Assembly: GCF_013449375.1 (NCBI RefSeq)
Contig: NZ_JACDRR010000011.1
Location: 248,001 to 312,000, forward strand
Length of the DNA stretch: 64,000 bases
Source: Pectobacterium sp. CFBP8739
GTDB taxonomy: Bacteria; Pseudomonadota; Gammaproteobacteria; Enterobacterales; Enterobacteriaceae
Direction: 5' to 3'
The notes beneath the pieces are model-generated. The model did no database searches and had not been told where the DNA came from. It was given only the letters and a program-made list of their open reading frames with translations. The position numbers and the translations under genes were made by a program. Numbering within the stretch: position 1 is the stretch's first letter; the number at the start of each line of letters is the position of its first letter. Shown one piece after another: positions 37,577 to 48,536 of the stretch.

Positions 37577-38881
37577 ATGAAAAAGAACAGCTTATTGTTT
37601 TTTATCGCCTTAGCTATTGTTCTCGGAATTATTGTCGGCGGGGTTTGTCATTCTGTATTAACTGAGCAGCAAACCAAAGAAGTCGTTTCCTACTTTAATT
37701 TAGTGACCGATGTTTTTCTCCGCCTGATAAAAATGATTATTGCGCCATTGGTATTCGCAACATTGGTCTCTGGTCTTGCCAGTATGGGGAATTCTTCCTC
37801 CGTCGGCAGAATAGGGCTAAAGGCCATGATATGGTTTATTTGTTCTTCAGTCGTTTCTCTCTTCATTGGCATGTTATTGGCAAATATCTTCGAACCTGGC
37901 GTTGGCATGAACCTCGCCGTTCCGAGTACGCCAACAGTGGTAGATACCGGCGTAAGCACTGGCGGATTTACGCTGAAAAGCTTCATTGCGCATATATTTC
38001 CACGCAGTATCGTCGAAGCCATGGCGAATAACGAAATATTGCAGATTCTGGTGTTCTCAATGTTCTTCGGTTCTGCATTGGCTTTTGTTAAAGGCCAAAA
38101 CAAGCATGCCGTTACCATGGAGACGATGGTAGAAGAACTGGCGAAAGTGATGTTTCGGGTGACGGACTATGTCATGCGATTAGCGCCGCTGGCCGTGTTT
38201 TCCTCGCTGGCGTCTTCTATTACGACCGAAGGGCTAGGGCTTCTCCTCGATTTTGGCAAAGTCATTGGTGAATTCTACCTTGGTCTGGCGCTGCTGTGGG
38301 GGCTCATGTTCGGTGCCGGGACGCTGTTCCTCGGGAAGAAAGCAACCTGGGGTCTGATCAAACTGCTGCGTGAGCCTAGTATGCTGGCGTTTGCGACGGC
38401 CAGTAGCGAAGCAGCCTATCCGAAAACAATGGAAGCGCTGAGCGAATTCGGCGTGCCTAAAAAAATCACCAGCTTCGTACTCCCGTTGGGGTATTCCTTT
38501 AACCTTGTCGGCTCCATGATCTATCAGGCGTTTGCCATTCTGTTTATCGCGCAGGCTTACAACATCCACTTAAGTTTGACGGAGCAGACCCTGATTCTGC
38601 TGACGCTGATGATCACCAGTAAAGGTATGGCTGGCGTAGCGCGTGCCGCCGTCGTCGTGGTTGCTGCAACATTGCCGATGTTCAGCTTACCCGAAGCGGG
38701 CATTTTGCTGATTATTGGTATCGATCAGTTCCTGGATATGGGCCGCACGGCGACCAATGTGATTGGTAACGGCATGGCGACCGCAGTTGTGGCCAAGCTG
38801 GAGCGAAACCACGATCTGGAAGAACCCGATCATGATCATGCCGACGAAGAAGCAACGGTGATAGCAACTGGGAATGTCTAA
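37577..38881 (+). CDS. Dicarboxylate/amino acid:cation symporter (DAACS family)
   Basis: A 434-residue inner-membrane carrier of the GltP/DctA family, importing glutamate/aspartate or C4-dicarboxylates with protons or sodium. Eight helices and two re-entrant loops are expected. Family motifs seen: LIKMIIAPLVFATLVSGLAS, the serine-rich hairpin ATASSEAAYPKTMEAL (about 273-288), LGYSFNLVGSMIYQ and the substrate motif GRTATNVIGNGMA. The C-terminal tail is acidic and His-rich (EEPDHDHADEE). ATG at 37577 has GAGG five bases upstream. The exact substrate is not decidable. Confidence 0.85.
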   Translation: MKKNSLLFFIALAIVLGIIVGGVCHSVLTEQQTKEVVSYFNLVTDVFLRLIKMIIAPLVFATLVSGLASMGNSSSVGRIGLKAMIWFICSSVVSLFIGMLLANIFEPGVGMNLAVPSTPTVVDTGVSTGGFTLKSFIAHIFPRSIVEAMANNEILQILVFSMFFGSALAFVKGQNKHAVTMETMVEELAKVMFRVTDYVMRLAPLAVFSSLASSITTEGLGLLLDFGKVIGEFYLGLALLWGLMFGAGTLFLGKKATWGLIKLLREPSMLAFATASSEAAYPKTMEALSEFGVPKKITSFVLPLGYSFNLVGSMIYQAFAILFIAQAYNIHLSLTEQTLILLTLMITSKGMAGVARAAVVVVAATLPMFSLPEAGILLIIGIDQFLDMGRTATNVIGNGMATAVVAKLERNHDLEEPDHDHADEEATVIATGNV

Positions 38882-38910
38882 ATTCGCGTCAGGTTAATAC
38901 ATTGAGACAG

Positions 38911-38932
38911 ACGGCCTTCGGGCCGTTTTTCT
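38911..38932 (+). terminator. Terminator after the symporter gene
   Basis: ACGGCC-TTCG-GGCCGT with a UUCG tetraloop followed by TTTTCTC. Confidence 0.88.
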
Positions 38933-39187
38933 CTTCTACTTTCGCTCTCCTCTGCTTGCTGCTTTTACTGTCTGCTATCCTCTTCACGTTCCCATTGACA
39001 CTTATTCCGACTTGCCTCTTTTCAATAGCTAACGACTATCGCTGCGTTCATATTGCATTGTTGCAAAAACGTTATTTTTTGTTTGTGTTATCTTTAAATA
39101 ACACCGCAAGAACGGGCCGGTTATTGATTGAACGCCTGATGCAGAATAACGAATATGCCCGAAAAACAAGTTAATTTGGGAGGCAGC
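38933..39187. other. acnA upstream region
   Basis: Promoter-containing intergenic DNA; I see no clear operator. GGGAGG at 39178-39183 is the acnA ribosome-binding site. Confidence 0.4.
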
Positions 39188-41860
39188 ATGTCATCACACC
39201 TTCGCGACACTTGTCTGGACACACTGACGGTACAACAGCAGATTTACCATTACTACAGTCTGCCAAAGGCGGCAAAAACGCTCGGCAGCATCGATAAATT
39301 GCCGAAATCACTCAAGGTGCTGCTAGAAAATTTATTGCGCCATCAGGACGGCGACACGGTCGAGCAGGACGATCTTCAGGCGGTGGTGGACTGGCTGAAG
39401 ACAGGCCATGTTGATCGGGAAATTGCCTATCGTCCTGCGCGTGTATTAATGCAAGATTTTACCGGCGTGCCTGCCGTGGTCGATCTCGCGGCAATGCGAG
39501 CGGCGGTGAAACGGCTGGGCGGCGATGTGAATAAGGTTAACCCGCTGTCGCCAGTTGATTTGGTTATTGACCATTCGGTGACGGTTGATCACTTCGGCGA
39601 TCGTCAGGCGCTCACGGATAACACACAGCTGGAAATGGCGCGTAACCGTGAACGCTATGAGTTTCTGCGCTGGGGGCAAAATGCCTTTAGCCACTTTAGC
39701 GTCGTGCCGCCGGGAACCGGAATTTGCCATCAGGTGAATCTGGAGTATCTGGCTAAGGCCATCTGGCATGAAAAGCAGGGCGATAAACAGTTCGCCTATC
39801 CCGATACGCTGGTGGGAACCGATTCGCATACCACGATGATTAATGGTTTAGGTGTGCTCGGCTGGGGCGTCGGCGGGATAGAAGCCGAGGCTGCGATGCT
39901 GGGGCAGCCTGTTTCGATGCTGATCCCTGATGTCGTCGGCGTGAAACTCAGCGGCAAGATGCGAGAGGGGATAACAGCAACCGATCTGGTGCTGACGGTC
40001 ACACAGATGCTGCGTAAGCACGGCGTGGTCGGTAAGTTTGTGGAATTTTACGGCGATGGACTGGATTCGCTGCCGCTGGCGGATCGCGCAACCATCGCCA
40101 ACATGGCACCGGAATATGGTGCGACCTGCGGCTTTTTCCCTATCGATCAAATCACGCTGGATTATATGCGGTTGACCAACCGCCCAGAAGAACAGATCGC
40201 GCTGGTGGAAGCTTACAGTAAGCAGCAAGGGCTGTGGCGTAATACGGGTGATGAACCGGTATTTACCAGCCAGCTCGCGCTGGATTTGGCGACGGTGGAA
40301 ACCAGTCTGGCAGGGCCGAAACGCCCGCAGGATCGTGTGCCGTTAGCTGGCGTGCCGGAAGCCTTTCAAGCCAGTCGGGAGTTGGATGTCAGCACGGTGA
40401 AGAATCGTTCGGACTATGAAGAATTCACGTTGGAAGGCGAAACACACCGTCTGCATCAAGGCGCGGTCGTGATCGCTGCGATCACGTCCTGCACCAATAC
40501 CTCTAACCCGAGCGTGCTGATGACAGCCGGGCTGCTGGCAAAAAATGCCGTAGAGCGCGGTCTGAAAACCAAACCGTGGGTGAAAACGTCGTTAGCACCC
40601 GGATCACGCGTCGTAACCGATTACTATGCTAAAGCGGGATTGACGCCGTACCTTGATGAACTGGGGTTCAATCTTGTCGGCTACGGCTGTACCACCTGTA
40701 TCGGTAACTCCGGCCCGCTGCCGGACGCGATCGAAGCCGCGATAAAAACAGGCGATTTGACGGTTGGCGCGGTGCTGTCAGGCAACCGTAATTTTGAAGG
40801 CCGCATCCATCCTCTGGTGAAAACGAACTGGCTGGCATCGCCGCCGCTGGTGGTCGCGTATGCGCTGGCGGGGAATATGAACGTCGATCTGACCCAAGAA
40901 CCGCTGGGTGAAGATCGTGACGGAAACGCCGTCTACCTGAAAGATATCTGGCCGTCGACGAAAGCGGTGGCGGATGCCGTATTGAATGTCAGCGCGGGCA
41001 TGTTCCACAAGCAATATGCTGCCGTGTTTGAAGGCACGCAGGAGTGGCAAGACATCGAGGTCGATAACCATCCTACCTACCAATGGCCGGAAGCATCGAC
41101 CTACATTCGTCAGACGCCTTTCTTTCTGGAAATGGGGAAAGAACCTGAACCGGTTCAGGATATCCACAACGCGCGTATTCTGGCGCTGTTGGGCGATTCG
41201 GTCACCACCGACCATATCTCACCAGCCGGTAATATCAAGCGCGATAGCCCGGCAGGAAAATATTTGCTGGAGCGTGGCGTCGAAACCGCGGAATTCAACT
41301 CTTATGGTTCACGGCGCGGTAACCACGAAGTGATGATGCGCGGGACGTTTGCCAACATCCGTATTCGTAATGAGATGGTGCCGGGTAAAGAGGGTGGTTA
41401 TACCCGCCATATCCCGTCGCAGAATGAGATGACAATTTATGATGCGGCAATGCGCTACAAGGAGGAGAATATCCCGCTGGCGCTGTTTGCTGGGAAAGAG
41501 TATGGCTCCGGTTCCAGCCGCGACTGGGCCGCGAAAGGCCCGCGCTTACTGGGCGTTCGTGTGGTAATTGCCGAATCGTTCGAACGTATTCACCGTTCTA
41601 ACCTGATCGGAATGGGGATCCTGCCGCTGGAGTTTCCCGAAGGCGTGACGCGTAAGACGTTGAAGCTCACTGGGGATGAGCAGATTTCGATTACGGGATT
41701 AAATCAACTGACGCCGGGGGCGACGGTTGAGGTCAATATCACGGATGCCAGTGGTAACACGCAGACCATCAGCACCCGCTGCCGTATCGATACCCGCAAC
41801 GAACTGACCTACTACCAGAACGACGGCATCCTGCATTACGTTATCCGTAATATGCTGTAA
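39188..41860 (+). CDS. acnA: Aconitate hydratase AcnA
   Basis: Aconitase A, the stress- and stationary-phase TCA enzyme converting citrate to isocitrate. Its 890 residues match E. coli AcnA (891). The 4Fe-4S cysteine ligands are in [10 protein letters not shown] (about 434) and [11 protein letters not shown] (about 500). The swivel domain carries [17 protein letters not shown] near residue 770. ATG at 39188 has GGGAGG upstream. A hairpin without U-run follows (41874-41902). Confidence 0.95.
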   Translation: MSSHLRDTCLDTLTVQQQIYHYYSLPKAAKTLGSIDKLPKSLKVLLENLLRHQDGDTVEQDDLQAVVDWLKTGHVDREIAYRPARVLMQDFTGVPAVVDLAAMRAAVKRLGGDVNKVNPLSPVDLVIDHSVTVDHFGDRQALTDNTQLEMARNRERYEFLRWGQNAFSHFSVVPPGTGICHQVNLEYLAKAIWHEKQGDKQFAYPDTLVGTDSHTTMINGLGVLGWGVGGIEAEAAMLGQPVSMLIPDVVGVKLSGKMREGITATDLVLTVTQMLRKHGVVGKFVEFYGDGLDSLPLADRATIANMAPEYGATCGFFPIDQITLDYMRLTNRPEEQIALVEAYSKQQGLWRNTGDEPVFTSQLALDLATVETSLAGPKRPQDRVPLAGVPEAFQASRELDVSTVKNRSDYEEFTLEGETHRLHQGAVVIAAITSCTNTSNPSVLMTAGLLAKNAVERGLKTKPWVKTSLAPGSRVVTDYYAKAGLTPYLDELGFNLVGYGCTTCIGNSGPLPDAIEAAIKTGDLTVGAVLSGNRNFEGRIHPLVKTNWLASPPLVVAYALAGNMNVDLTQEPLGEDRDGNAVYLKDIWPSTKAVADAVLNVSAGMFHKQYAAVFEGTQEWQDIEVDNHPTYQWPEASTYIRQTPFFLEMGKEPEPVQDIHNARILALLGDSVTTDHISPAGNIKRDSPAGKYLLERGVETAEFNSYGSRRGNHEVMMRGTFANIRIRNEMVPGKEGGYTRHIPSQNEMTIYDAAMRYKEENIPLALFAGKEYGSGSSRDWAAKGPRLLGVRVVIAESFERIHRSNLIGMGILPLEFPEGVTRKTLKLTGDEQISITGLNQLTPGATVEVNITDASGNTQTISTRCRIDTRNELTYYQNDGILHYVIRNML

Positions 41861-41873
41861 TTTTATATCTGGT

Positions 41874-41902
41874 CACCGAGGGCAGAAAACCTGCTCTCGG
41901 TG
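41874..41902 (+). terminator. Hairpin after acnA
   Basis: CACCGAGGGCAG and CTGCTCTCGGTG form an almost perfect 12-bp stem with a short AAAAC loop. No U-run follows. Confidence 0.5.
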
Positions 41903-41933
41903 GATTGGATCAGCCCGAAGCATAACAAGTACA

Positions 41934-42365
41934 TCAATAATAAGCGGCTTCATCCTTCCTGAGTGGTACGCTTTGGACACTGCCGTTGGTAAACGCTATT
42001 GCAGACACGATGCTTCTTCGTGAGTCACCGTATTTTTTCGATTGCAGGATATACCTGACGACGTATGTGCTGTCGTCTAAAAAGTGGTAAAAAGAAGGAG
42101 GAAGACACAGTTCACCCTGTGTAACGACTACGCTGGGATTTTCATACAGCGTCCATTCCTGTGGTTGAGCGGTTCTTATGCTGATCGCAATGAGAGTAGG
42201 CTGGTAATCCCGAGCATCGCTAACTAAAAAGCAGAGATCGCTTCCCAATTGTTTGACTGATGTCAATTCGTCTGGCTTCAGGCGATCGCCCGAACCGGGG
42301 CAACCGACAAGAAGAAAACTCGTCACTATAAGCAGAAGCGCAAACAATTTTGCAGTAAATGTCAT
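41934..42365 (-). CDS. Putative T6SS immunity-type periplasmic lipoprotein
   Basis: A 143-residue lipoprotein: signal peptide (MTFTAKLFALLLIVTSF), lipobox LLVGC, and a beta-rich domain beginning GDRLKPDELTSV with LCLPPSFYHFLDD in the middle. These features fit the family annotated in enterobacteria as putative T6SS immunity periplasmic lipoprotein. It starts two bases after the stop of the metallopeptidase-like gene, the usual effector-immunity order. The gene is intact although the partner is frameshifted. The immunity role is inferred from family and context. Confidence 0.65.
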   Translation of the reverse strand: MTFTAKLFALLLIVTSFLLVGCPGSGDRLKPDELTSVKQLGSDLCFLVSDARDYQPTLIAISIRTAQPQEWTLYENPSVVVTQGELCLPPSFYHFLDDSTYVVRYILQSKKYGDSRRSIVSAIAFTNGSVQSVPLRKDEAAYY

Positions 42366-42367
42366 CG

Positions 42368-42900
42368 TTAATTCCAAGGAAAGAACTGCATGGTTTTTTG
42401 ATATTGTTGCCGTATGGTGGCCTCAGAAGTATCGCCATCAAGGGTGACATCTCCGCGTGCTCTCAACATTTTCCACACTTGATAGCCGTATGTTTTTAAA
42501 ACGAAATAATCAGCGATTATTTGTGCCTGCTGTTCCATTGGATAGCATCTTAATGTGCGGTTACCAAGTTGGTAGCGATAACTGACAGCCCAACTGACCA
42601 AACCTCTAAAGATATGACATTCATACCTCGCTCACGCTGCCAGACGTGGCTCATTTCATGAATAAAGAGGTGTTGGTTGGACATATTCGTGAGGGAAAAA
42701 TCGTTGCTATACCATGCCCGAAAATACAGTTCTCCATTTGGACTCATGGCGGTGTTTTTATCTTGAAGGCCGAATGGAAGGTAACTACCGTGATGAATCC
42801 AAACTTTGTGGTAGTGGATTGAATCACCAAAAATAGATTTAGCTAGCCTTATTTCACCAGACGTAAGCAGCCGCAAGCTCCCTTCTTTTTGATTGTCCAT
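42368..42900 (-). pseudogene. Frameshifted zinc-metallopeptidase-like (VgrG/Rhs-related toxin) gene
   Basis: Starting at ATG 42900 (GGAG six bases upstream) the frame reads LTSGEIRLAKSIFGDSI, YLPFGLQDKNTAM and the HExxH-type FIHEMSHVWQ, then loses similarity near 42605-42620. In another frame the domain continues from RGLVSWAVSYRYQLGN through PMEQQAQIIADYFVL to the end at 42368. A single-base indel explains this. The complete domain of about 177 residues is the small vgr-related family found beside T6SS immunity lipoproteins. If real, the frameshift removes the C-terminal half. A sequencing error is the alternative. Confidence 0.75.
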
Positions 42901-43195
42901 AACAATCTCCACTTGCTGTCGCTACGTGGACGTATAGCTTGGACTATTGACGGTTAAAAATGAAGCGTTACACACAGCAGTGTAACGTTTCATTCTAGAC
43001 GGTTAAGAAAGATATATTATCCCCGACGCACCAGCGCACGTTTCCCCACATGAAATGCTCGAATCCTCAGGTGAATTGTGGTTAGGTGGTCGTGACGCTA
43101 ACTACATGGGGAATAAGTAAAAATTATTGCCCATCCATGCCTCGGAATCGCGGAAATGCCGCTTGAAGAATGACGGGGATATAACAGGAGGTTAT

Positions 43196-44827
43196 ATGAA
43201 TGAGTTAATTAAAAAACGCTTCAAACACGCACTGCTGCTCACGCTGTGTACAACAGGCGCGATGACATCGGCTTTTGCTGCCCAGGTTCCTGCCGGGGCG
43301 GTACTGGCGGATAAACAAGAGCTGGTGCGGGGCAACGGTTCAGAGCCGGCATCGTTGGATCCGCATAAGGTGGAAAGCGATGTTGAAGGTCACATCATCA
43401 ATGATTTCTTCGATAATCTGGTTCGCGTGGGCGATGACGGCACTATCGAGCCACGACTGGCGGAGCGCTGGGAGAATAAAGACAACACGGTGTGGACGTT
43501 CCATCTGCGGCCTGATGCCAAATGGTCCGATGGTTCACCAATTACTGCGGACGATGTGGTTTACAGTTGGCGACGCCTTGGTGACCCGAAAACGCTGTCA
43601 CCGTACGGTAGCTATGTCGCCAGTATGTATGTGAAAAATGCGGCGGATATTCTGGCGGGCAAGAAAACGCCAGATTCCTTGGGTATCAAAGCGCTGGATA
43701 GTCATACCGTAGAAGTGACGCTGGAGCATCCGCTTTCCTATTTCCTGGAAATGTCGGCTTACCATGTACTGGTACCATTACCGAAAGCGGTGCTTGAAAA
43801 ACATCCGGAAAACTGGACGCAGGTCGGCAATTTTGTCAGCAGTGGTCCTTACACGCTAAGCGAGTGGGTCGTTAATGAACGTATCGTCGGCACGCGCAAT
43901 AGCCAGTATTGGGATAACGCACATACCGTGATTAACAAAGTGACGTACCTGCCGATCACTTCACAGGCGGCGGAACTGAATCGCTATAAGTCCGGTGAAG
44001 TTGACATTACTGGGCTGTTATCACCAATCCAGTTTGCATCGTTACAAAAAGAGTATCCGAAGGAGGTGAGAGTGTCACCGCTTCAAGGCACTTACTTCTA
44101 TCAGTTTAATACGCAGAAGCCCCCGTTTAATGATGCTCGGGTACGCCGTGCATTAGATCTCAGTTTGGATAAGACGGTGATTGCAGAAAAAGTGATGGGC
44201 ATGGGGCAAAAGCCCGCCTACAGTCTGGTTCCTTTGCATACGGGGGGATATAGTTTGCAAAATCCAGAATGGGCGAATTGGACACAGCAACAACGCAATG
44301 TAGAAGCGAAGAAACTGTTAGCAGATGCCGGTTTTAATGAAAAGAACCCGCTGCGTTTTAACCTGCTTTACAACACGTCTGAATCCCATTTGCGTGTGGC
44401 GATTGCCGCCAGTTCCATGTGGAAGAAGAACCTCGGTGTCGAAGCCACATTACAGAATCAAGAGTGGAAAACCATGCTGGATACGATCCGCACTGGTAAC
44501 TACGACGTGGTTCGGTATTCCTGGATTGGCGACTACAATGAACCAAGCACTTTTCTGGAAATTCTCCAATCGGGTAATAGTAACAATAACTCTAAATTCA
44601 CTAGCCCAGAATATGATGCCCTGCTGCAAAAAGCGCTAACGGCAAACAGTCGGCAGGAAAGACAGGCGATTTATCAACAGGCAATGATGATTTTGTCGCA
44701 ACAAATCCCTTTATCTCCGATTTATCATTATTCTCAACCACAAATGGTGAAAACATATATCGGTGGTTTTTCACCTAATTTCCGTGGTGATTACTTCACG
44801 CAAGATATGTACATCCTCAAGCATTAA
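43196..44827 (+). CDS. Oligopeptide ABC transporter substrate-binding protein (OppA/MppA-like)
   Basis: A 543-residue periplasmic solute-binding protein, family 5. It has a signal peptide (residues 1-28, ending SAFA), followed by VRGNGSEPASLDPHKVES and FDNLVRVGDDGTIEPRLAERW, typical of OppA/MppA. No opp permease or ATPase genes flank it, so it probably uses a transporter encoded elsewhere, as E. coli MppA does for murein tripeptide. AGGAGG lies four bases before ATG 43196. Whether it binds peptides or murein tripeptide is not decidable here. Confidence 0.85.
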   Translation: MNELIKKRFKHALLLTLCTTGAMTSAFAAQVPAGAVLADKQELVRGNGSEPASLDPHKVESDVEGHIINDFFDNLVRVGDDGTIEPRLAERWENKDNTVWTFHLRPDAKWSDGSPITADDVVYSWRRLGDPKTLSPYGSYVASMYVKNAADILAGKKTPDSLGIKALDSHTVEVTLEHPLSYFLEMSAYHVLVPLPKAVLEKHPENWTQVGNFVSSGPYTLSEWVVNERIVGTRNSQYWDNAHTVINKVTYLPITSQAAELNRYKSGEVDITGLLSPIQFASLQKEYPKEVRVSPLQGTYFYQFNTQKPPFNDARVRRALDLSLDKTVIAEKVMGMGQKPAYSLVPLHTGGYSLQNPEWANWTQQQRNVEAKKLLADAGFNEKNPLRFNLLYNTSESHLRVAIAASSMWKKNLGVEATLQNQEWKTMLDTIRTGNYDVVRYSWIGDYNEPSTFLEILQSGNSNNNSKFTSPEYDALLQKALTANSRQERQAIYQQAMMILSQQIPLSPIYHYSQPQMVKTYIGGFSPNFRGDYFTQDMYILKH

Positions 44828-44837
44828 TCCCAATAAA

Positions 44838-44860
44838 ACAGCCGGTTAAAAACCGGCTGT
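44838..44860. terminator. Terminator-like hairpin between the oppA-like gene and ribA
   Basis: ACAGCCGGTT and AACCGGCTGT form a 10-bp stem with an AAA loop between convergent genes. T-content is higher on the minus strand (TTTTATTGGG). Confidence 0.7.
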
Positions 44861-44899
44861 CGTCATTGAAAGATACGATCCTGACGTGAAGCGGGATCG

Positions 44900-45493
44900 C
44901 TATTTCATATCCAGCAGGTGCCCCATTTTGGCGGCTTTGGTCGCCAGATAGTTCTCATTCTTCGGATTACGCCCGACGAGTAATGGCACGCGCTCAACGA
45001 TATTGATCCCTGCTTCGTTGAGTATTTTCACTTTCTGCGGGTTATTGGTCAGCAGGCGGACTTCATCAACGCCCAGCAGCTTGAACATATCAGCGCACAG
45101 TGTGAAATCACGCTCGTCGGCGGCGAATCCAAGCTGTTGGTTGGCTTCCACCGTATCGGCTCCCAGATCCTGTAACGCATAGGCGCGGATCTTATTGAGC
45201 AGCCCAATATTACGACCTTCCTGACGGTGGTATAACAGCACGCCGCGGCCTTCTTCGGCGATGTGGCCCAGTGCGGCTTCAAGCTGGAATCCACAGTCAC
45301 AGCGCAGGCTAAATAACGCATCCCCTGTCAGACACTCGGAATGCACACGGGCAAGTACGGGTACTGAACCGGAAATATCACCATAAACCAGAGCAAGGTG
45401 ATCGTGGCCTGTGGCAATCTCTTCAAAACCGACCATCAAGAAATCGCCCCACGGGGTGGGCAACTTGGCTTCCGCCACCCGTTTTAGCTGCAT
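44900..45493 (-). CDS. ribA: GTP cyclohydrolase II
   Basis: RibA makes the first committed step of riboflavin synthesis from GTP. The zinc-binding cysteines are in [19 protein letters not shown] (about residues 54-72), and the GTP-binding and catalytic parts in [21 protein letters not shown] (seen as [11 protein letters not shown] and NKIRAYALQ). Its 197 residues match E. coli (196). ATG at 45493 follows GGAGAAG. It lies beside pgpB, divergently, as in E. coli. Confidence 0.95.
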   Translation of the reverse strand: MQLKRVAEAKLPTPWGDFLMVGFEEIATGHDHLALVYGDISGSVPVLARVHSECLTGDALFSLRCDCGFQLEAALGHIAEEGRGVLLYHRQEGRNIGLLNKIRAYALQDLGADTVEANQQLGFAADERDFTLCADMFKLLGVDEVRLLTNNPQKVKILNEAGINIVERVPLLVGRNPKNENYLATKAAKMGHLLDMK

Positions 45494-45804
45494 ACTCTTC
45501 TCCAAAAATGCTGTATCCAAAAAGCTTTTTCTAAAAAGCTGCTTTTTAAAAATAAAAGTGTTGAGGCGAATCCTACTGCGCTCCATCGCGCTTGACTAGC
45601 AAAAAAGCCTGTCGAAGAACGTCACAAAAATTGAATTACAACGTCACCAGATTGCGTCTGGTTTCAGATTCGTTGACAGAACTGGGCGCTATTTTACGCC
45701 ATACTGACAGTCCATGTCGGATTTTCTGATAGAATTGTGAAAATTTTGTTGCAAAGCATCATACTGAATTATGGGAAGAAACTATCTGTATTATGGGAAA
45801 AACT

Positions 45805-46581
45805 ATGTACGAAATTGCCAAACGAACAACCATTGGTGCTGCGCTATTACTGATTATGCCAATGATTATCTGGATGAGCGGTTGGCAGTGGCAACCGGAG
45901 TATAACGGGCTCTGGTTACGCGTACTTTTCTGGATTACAGAAACGGTGACATCGCCGTGGGGCATTCTGACCAGCATCGTGCTGAGCATCTGGTTTCTCT
46001 GGTGCCTGCGTTTTCGTCTGAAACCCGCACTCGGTCTGTTAGTCATCATGGCGATTACCGTGCTGGTGGGTCAGGGTATCAAATCGGTGATTAAAGAGTG
46101 GGTGCAGGAGTCTCGGCCCTATGTCGTCTGGCTGGAGAAAAATCATCAGGTAGATGACAGCTATTTCTATTCGTTGCCGCGTAAAGAACGTGCTGAACTG
46201 GTGAAAACGCAGTTGCAGGACCAAACGCAGATTCCACAATGGCTGCGCAGCCACTGGCAGTTTGAAACCGGCTTCGCTTTCCCTTCTGGGCATACCCTGT
46301 TTGCTGCGACCTGGGCACTGCTGGGGGTTGGGCTGCTGTGGGCGCGTCGGCATTACAAAACGGTGGTGATCCTGATGCTATGGGCCAGCGGTGTCATGGG
46401 TAGCCGTCTGGTACTCGGCATGCATTGGCCGCAGGATCTGGTGGTGGCGACATTAATTAGCTGGTTGCTGGTGGTGGTCGCCAGCTGGTTGGCGCAGCGC
46501 TGGTGCGGCCCGCTCTCGATCCAGTATGAAGAAATTAAAGAACAGGCGGAGGAGGATGTCGCCGAAAATAAATCCTCGTAG
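45805..46581 (+). CDS. pgpB: Phosphatidylglycerophosphatase B
   Basis: PgpB is a six-helix PAP2-family lipid phosphatase acting on phosphatidylglycerophosphate and undecaprenyl pyrophosphate. The three phosphatase motifs are KEWVQESRP (about 102), FAFPSGHTLFAA (about 160-170, catalytic His) and SRLVLGMHWPQDLVVA (about 200-215). ATG at 45805 aligns with E. coli and gives 258 residues; an ATG four codons upstream is possible. Downstream of it, in place of lapA, begins the 10-kb sugar cluster. Confidence 0.92.
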   Translation: MYEIAKRTTIGAALLLIMPMIIWMSGWQWQPEYNGLWLRVLFWITETVTSPWGILTSIVLSIWFLWCLRFRLKPALGLLVIMAITVLVGQGIKSVIKEWVQESRPYVVWLEKNHQVDDSYFYSLPRKERAELVKTQLQDQTQIPQWLRSHWQFETGFAFPSGHTLFAATWALLGVGLLWARRHYKTVVILMLWASGVMGSRLVLGMHWPQDLVVATLISWLLVVVASWLAQRWCGPLSIQYEEIKEQAEEDVAENKSS

Positions 46582-46644
46582 ACCTTGAATTGTTGTTCCT
46601 GCTGTCTGTCATACCCCGTAGATATTCCCCTGTAGCGCGTACCC

Positions 46645-46674
46645 TGCGGATGGCATGAGTCATCCGCATTTTTT
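46645..46674 (+). terminator. Terminator after pgpB
   Basis: TGCGGATG-GCATGAGT-CATCCGCA followed by TTTTTT. Confidence 0.88.
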
Positions 46675-46797
46675 AGCCTTATCCATCACCCTGTGTGCCG
46701 TTGCTGACGCAACGTTAAAAATGTATCCCAGTAATTTCTATCTCTCTTATTTCTGTTCTTCTCCGATTCTTACCGCATCGCTGCGCGCAAAATGTAA

Positions 46798-47856
<1,059 letters not shown>

Positions 47857-47903
47857 TAATGAAGGCGACAGGAGCGTCAGCTCCTGCTGATAAAGGAGTC
47901 GTT

Positions 47904-48536
47904 ATGCTGTTCGATGAACGATACCGCGCCTGCTGGGTTGGGATCGGTGCCTTGCTGCTGTCGGCCTGTACGGTGGTCGATCTGGATGAAAACGGTAAAC
48001 CGATCATTCCGGCCGACCCAGCGGCTACGCTGAGCTATAGCACCATGACGCCAGAGAACATCGCAACAGCGCTGTGGCAGGCAAAGTTACTTCCAACCGC
48101 GCAGCAGCAGGCGCTGTCCTGGGACGAGGTGAAGAAAACGCGGTCAACGCTGGAGGGTTCTGGGCGTAAAGCGGTCTATGCACGGTTTCAGGGCACGGTC
48201 AGCGGGATTGACCGAGAAAGTCGTGAAGGGAAATTGCTGCTTGATGTGCAAGGTGACGCTGTCACGCTTCAACTCGGGCCGATCGTTAAAGGCAATGCCA
48301 TCCGCGATGCGGCTGGGTTTATCCGTTTTGAGGATTTCAAAAATCAGGTGCAGTTTGCCCAGTTGACGCGTGCGCTGAATAACAAAGCCCTCGCGTCGTT
48401 GCCTGCGCTAGAGGCGGGCGTGCAGGGTAAACCGGTCAATGTCTTGGCGGCGCTGGTGATCACGAAACAGGGCGTCAGTGATGCGGTGCCGATGACGCTA
48501 AACCTGACCGAAACGAGCGGCGGAGGGGCGCAGTGA
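47904..48536 (+). CDS. DUF2291 family lipoprotein of the sugar transport operon
   Basis: A 210-residue protein with a short signal and lipobox LLSAC, followed by the conserved motif TVVDLDENGKPI, typical of the DUF2291 family that accompanies ribose-type ABC transporters. The function is unknown; a periplasmic accessory role in transport is inferred from constant co-occurrence. AAGGAG precedes ATG 47904, and its stop overlaps the ATPase start. Confidence 0.75.
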   Translation: MLFDERYRACWVGIGALLLSACTVVDLDENGKPIIPADPAATLSYSTMTPENIATALWQAKLLPTAQQQALSWDEVKKTRSTLEGSGRKAVYARFQGTVSGIDRESREGKLLLDVQGDAVTLQLGPIVKGNAIRDAAGFIRFEDFKNQVQFAQLTRALNNKALASLPALEAGVQGKPVNVLAALVITKQGVSDAVPMTLNLTETSGGGAQ

